From NCBI GenBank assembly GCA_009843675.1, contig VYCZ01000204.1, forward strand, positions 1 through 5,944: a DNA stretch of 5,944 nt, written 5' to 3'. Source of the DNA: Gammaproteobacteria bacterium. Its GTDB lineage: Bacteria > Pseudomonadota > Gammaproteobacteria > Eutrophobiales > Eutrophobiaceae. The notes beneath the pieces are model-generated. The model had not been told where the DNA came from. It worked only from the letters and a program-made list of their open reading frames with translations, and did not search any database. The position numbers and the translations under genes are program-made. Positions within the stretch are counted from its first letter, which is position 1. Each line of letters begins with the position of its first letter. Below are positions 5,742 to 5,944 of the stretch, one piece after another.

Positions 5742-5944
5742 ATGAATAACCCAAGAATGCCGTCAAATGTGCCTGATTTCGTCACCAGCCACCTGCGTCA
5801 ATACCTGGATTCCGGTGGAGAGCAAGGGCACCTGTGGGATTCCACGGGTTTGGGCGATCACGGTGACATTCCCACCTTGCTGCTGACTACCACGGGGCGA
5901 AGGTCGGGAGAGGCAATCGTTACTCCACTCATATACGGAAATGC
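5742..5944 (+). CDS. Nitroreductase-family deazaflavin (F420)-dependent oxidoreductase, N-terminal part
   Basis: The first 67 codons are present and the gene runs off the window. The protein begins MNNPRMPSNVPDF. It then shows 'HLRQYLDSGGEQGHLWD' (17-33), 'PTLLLTTTGRRSGEA' (43-57) and 'TPLIYGN' (60-66). This order is characteristic of the F420H2-dependent quinone reductase/Ddn family, in which the 'LTTTGRRSG...TPL' segment helps form the deazaflavin cofactor site. Known actinobacterial members use reduced F420 to reduce quinones or nitro compounds; some family members bind other cofactors or none characterised. In a proteobacterium the true cofactor and substrate are open questions. The gene has its own strong ribosome binding site and is transcribed away from the sulfite operon, with a palindrome just upstream that could regulate it. 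The family call is good despite truncation. Confidence 0.85.
   Translation, partial: MNNPRMPSNVPDFVTSHLRQYLDSGGEQGHLWDSTGLGDHGDIPTLLLTTTGRRSGEAIVTPLIYGN

Noticed and set aside
5742..5757. Internal ATG at 5757 as start of the deazaflavin oxidoreductase
   Set aside because: The Shine-Dalgarno is well placed for 5742 and too far from 5757.

Overview
The window looks like a moderately GC-rich proteobacterial chromosome, most likely a gammaproteobacterium. That assignment is an inference from the gene families and overall style, not from a marker gene. Genes are densely packed with 4-nt, 31-nt and 1-nt junctions. The only substantial non-coding stretch is an AT-rich divergent promoter region of 125 bp near the right end.

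Left part, plus strand (1-2844): the last 34 codons of a D-2-hydroxyacid dehydrogenase (glyoxylate/hydroxypyruvate reductase type) overlap by four bases (GTGA) with a complete 913-residue phosphoenolpyruvate carboxylase gene (ppc). Together they suggest a C3/C4 carbon unit, either anaplerotic or serine-cycle-like. The carboxylase keeps its catalytic residues. At two of the four positions that bind the feedback inhibitor aspartate in E. coli it has aromatic residues instead (Phe808, Trp911).

Middle and right part, minus strand (5616 down to 2866): a three-gene operon runs in the order sulfite dehydrogenase (Tat-exported molybdenum enzyme, SorA/SorT type), a small secreted mono-haem cytochrome c (SorB/SorU type), and a stand-alone FIST-domain protein. 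The first two genes overlap by 31 nt and the second and third are separated by one base, so all three are probably co-translated. The expected pathway is periplasmic sulfite to sulfate, with electrons passing through the cytochrome to the respiratory chain. The FIST protein is a predicted cytoplasmic ligand sensor whose link to sulfite oxidation is the least explained part of the window. This operon converges on ppc with only 21 bp between the stop codons.

Right end (5617-5944): an AT-rich divergent intergenic region carries a 25-bp near-perfect palindrome (5694-5718) with outward-facing -10-like hexamers at both ends. Downstream of it, with a strong ribosome binding site, starts a nitroreductase-family deazaflavin (F420)-dependent oxidoreductase that is cut by the window end. 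One dimeric regulator could control both this gene and the sulfite operon.

I see no tRNA, rRNA, CRISPR array, insertion sequence or phage gene. The strongest points for follow-up are the altered effector site of the carboxylase, the palindrome, and the operon link between the FIST protein and sulfite oxidation.
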